This document shows, piece after piece, positions 33,491 through 33,977 of a stretch of DNA of 33,977 nucleotides. This stretch comes from Cytophagales bacterium (GTDB lineage: Bacteria > Bacteroidota > Bacteroidia > Cytophagales > Cyclobacteriaceae). Numbering within the stretch: position 1 is the first letter of the stretch; every line of letters starts with the position of its first letter. The stretch spans positions 1 through 33,977 of the forward strand of contig JAKSDO010000224.1 in NCBI GenBank assembly GCA_022360055.1, read 5' to 3'. Position numbers and translations under genes: made by a program. The notes below the pieces were generated by a model that ran no database searches, had not been told where the DNA came from, and saw only the letters and a program-made list of their open reading frames with translations.

Positions 33491-33732
33491 AATGATCAGT
33501 TGAATTTAACCAGAGGTTGGTTGAGTTTTTTTAGCAATTTAGCAGAAAATATTATAAAGGAACAGGTTTCGTTTCTTGATACAAATTATCATTGGAATTA
33601 ATCTGAGCACAACCGTCTTAACGATTTATATAATTAAATTAATATTAAATATAATTTTTATTAGTTAAAAAATAGGATTATTATAACAGTTATTATAGTT
33701 TTGGGAATATTAGTTTTATTCAACTGTATGAA
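33491..33732. other. AT-rich intergenic region, no recognised gene
   Basis: About 240 nt, very rich in A and T, with no frame of note. It separates repeat copy B from the second glycosylphosphotransferase. The candidate promoter within it is listed separately. Confidence 0.5.
33696..33703 (+). promoter_or_regulatory. candidate -7 element for the last gene
   Basis: TAGTTTTG fits TAnnTTTG and lies 29 nt before the ATG at 33733. No TTG is found at the usual distance upstream. Confidence 0.4.
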
Positions 33733-33977
33733 ATGAGAGAAGGGTACTACGATAAATCCTTTAATATAATTCTACTAATAGTCGATCTTCTTGGTTTGAC
33801 GATAGTATTTTATGTCTCTTACTTCCTTCGATTCAATCTGAATAGTGAAATAACTATTGAGTTTTACATGTTTTTACTGTTGGTAGCGATTTTGTGGATC
33901 GTTACTTCATTTTATAACAAGATATATTTGTTAAGTAAGCTTCGGAGTTTAGTTAGGGCCTTTACTAATCTACTTTA
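33733..33977 (+). CDS. N-terminus of a polyprenyl glycosylphosphotransferase (partial)
   Basis: The frame runs to the window edge; 81 complete codons are visible. It reads MREGYYDKSFNIILLIVDLL, then FYVSYFLRFNLN, EFYMFLLLVAILWIVTSFYN and KIYLLSKLRSLVRAF. Two or more membrane helices and the YFLRFN start match the N-terminal part of WbaP/WcaJ-type exopolysaccharide glycosylphosphotransferases, which carry several helices before the sugar transferase domain. The ATG at 33728 is followed at once by a stop, so 33733 is the start. It would be a second initiating enzyme in the same region as the one at 28358. Confidence 0.75.
   Translation, partial: MREGYYDKSFNIILLIVDLLGLTIVFYVSYFLRFNLNSEITIEFYMFLLLVAILWIVTSFYNKIYLLSKLRSLVRAFTNLL

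Noticed and set aside
1-33977. CRISPR arrays, tRNA or rRNA genes, intact insertion sequences
   Set aside because: No regularly spaced direct repeats, no cloverleaf-like sequence and no transposase frame were found on either strand by reading.

Overview
The window looks like a chromosomal segment of a free-living, probably marine or sediment member of the Bacteroidota (Cytophagales-like). The basis is a giant secreted protein with a type IX secretion (T9SS) C-terminal sorting domain, tandem Bacteroidota-type MacB/FtsX permeases ending in ARKNPVEALRYE, a DUF4139/MuiA protein carrying a carboxypeptidase-regulatory-like insert, a TonB receptor preceded by a small basic leader ORF, and several matches to the Bacteroidota promoter motif TAnnTTTG. 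Base composition is moderate in the first 25 kb and clearly more AT-rich from about 25.1 kb onward. No tRNA, rRNA, CRISPR array or intact insertion sequence was recognised.

Layout. 0-5 kb: a 1537-residue T9SS cargo protein with two cohesin-like domains, a dockerin-like segment and a sorting domain. 5-7 kb: a TauE/SafE-type transporter, a tiny membrane peptide or small transcript ending at a strong terminator, and a small lipoprotein. 7.1-12.3 kb (minus strand): two complete MacB/FtsX-type permeases and the internally deleted remnant of a third. 12.7-17.5 kb: secreted carbohydrate-related proteins (a BNR/beta-propeller protein that may be a polysaccharide lyase, a small lipoprotein with a domain usually seen on carbohydrate-active enzymes, a GH18 chitinase lipoprotein), then a Crp/Fnr regulator and a short-chain dehydrogenase. 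17.7-20.5 kb: a MuiA-like protein and a small secreted protein. 20.6-22.8 kb: a two-gene operon of no family I recognise (coiled-coil membrane protein plus VWA-like lipoprotein) behind two strong palindromes. 23.2-24.8 kb: a DUF1080 protein and an unrecognised anchored protein.

25.1-27.6 kb: a promoter, a leader ORF with an intrinsic terminator inside its reading frame, a dispersed repeat, a hairpin and then a TonB-dependent receptor. 27.9-33.98 kb: an exopolysaccharide/capsule locus that starts with a receiver protein overlapping a sugar transferase fused to a degenerate receiver. It continues with two GT2 glycosyltransferases, a Wzx-type flippase, a frameshifted Nudix pseudogene cut off by a second, inverted copy of the dispersed repeat, and the start of a second polyprenyl glycosylphosphotransferase that runs off the window.

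The observations most worth a second look are four. First, the roughly 100-bp inverted repeat pair at 25.6 and 33.4 kb, whose copies abut a terminator and a truncated gene. Second, the leader ORF that reads through a terminator ahead of the TonB receptor. Third, the palindrome-controlled membrane/VWA-like operon. Fourth, the receiver plus pseudo-receiver/sugar-transferase pair. All functional statements come from reading the sequence; no database search was run.
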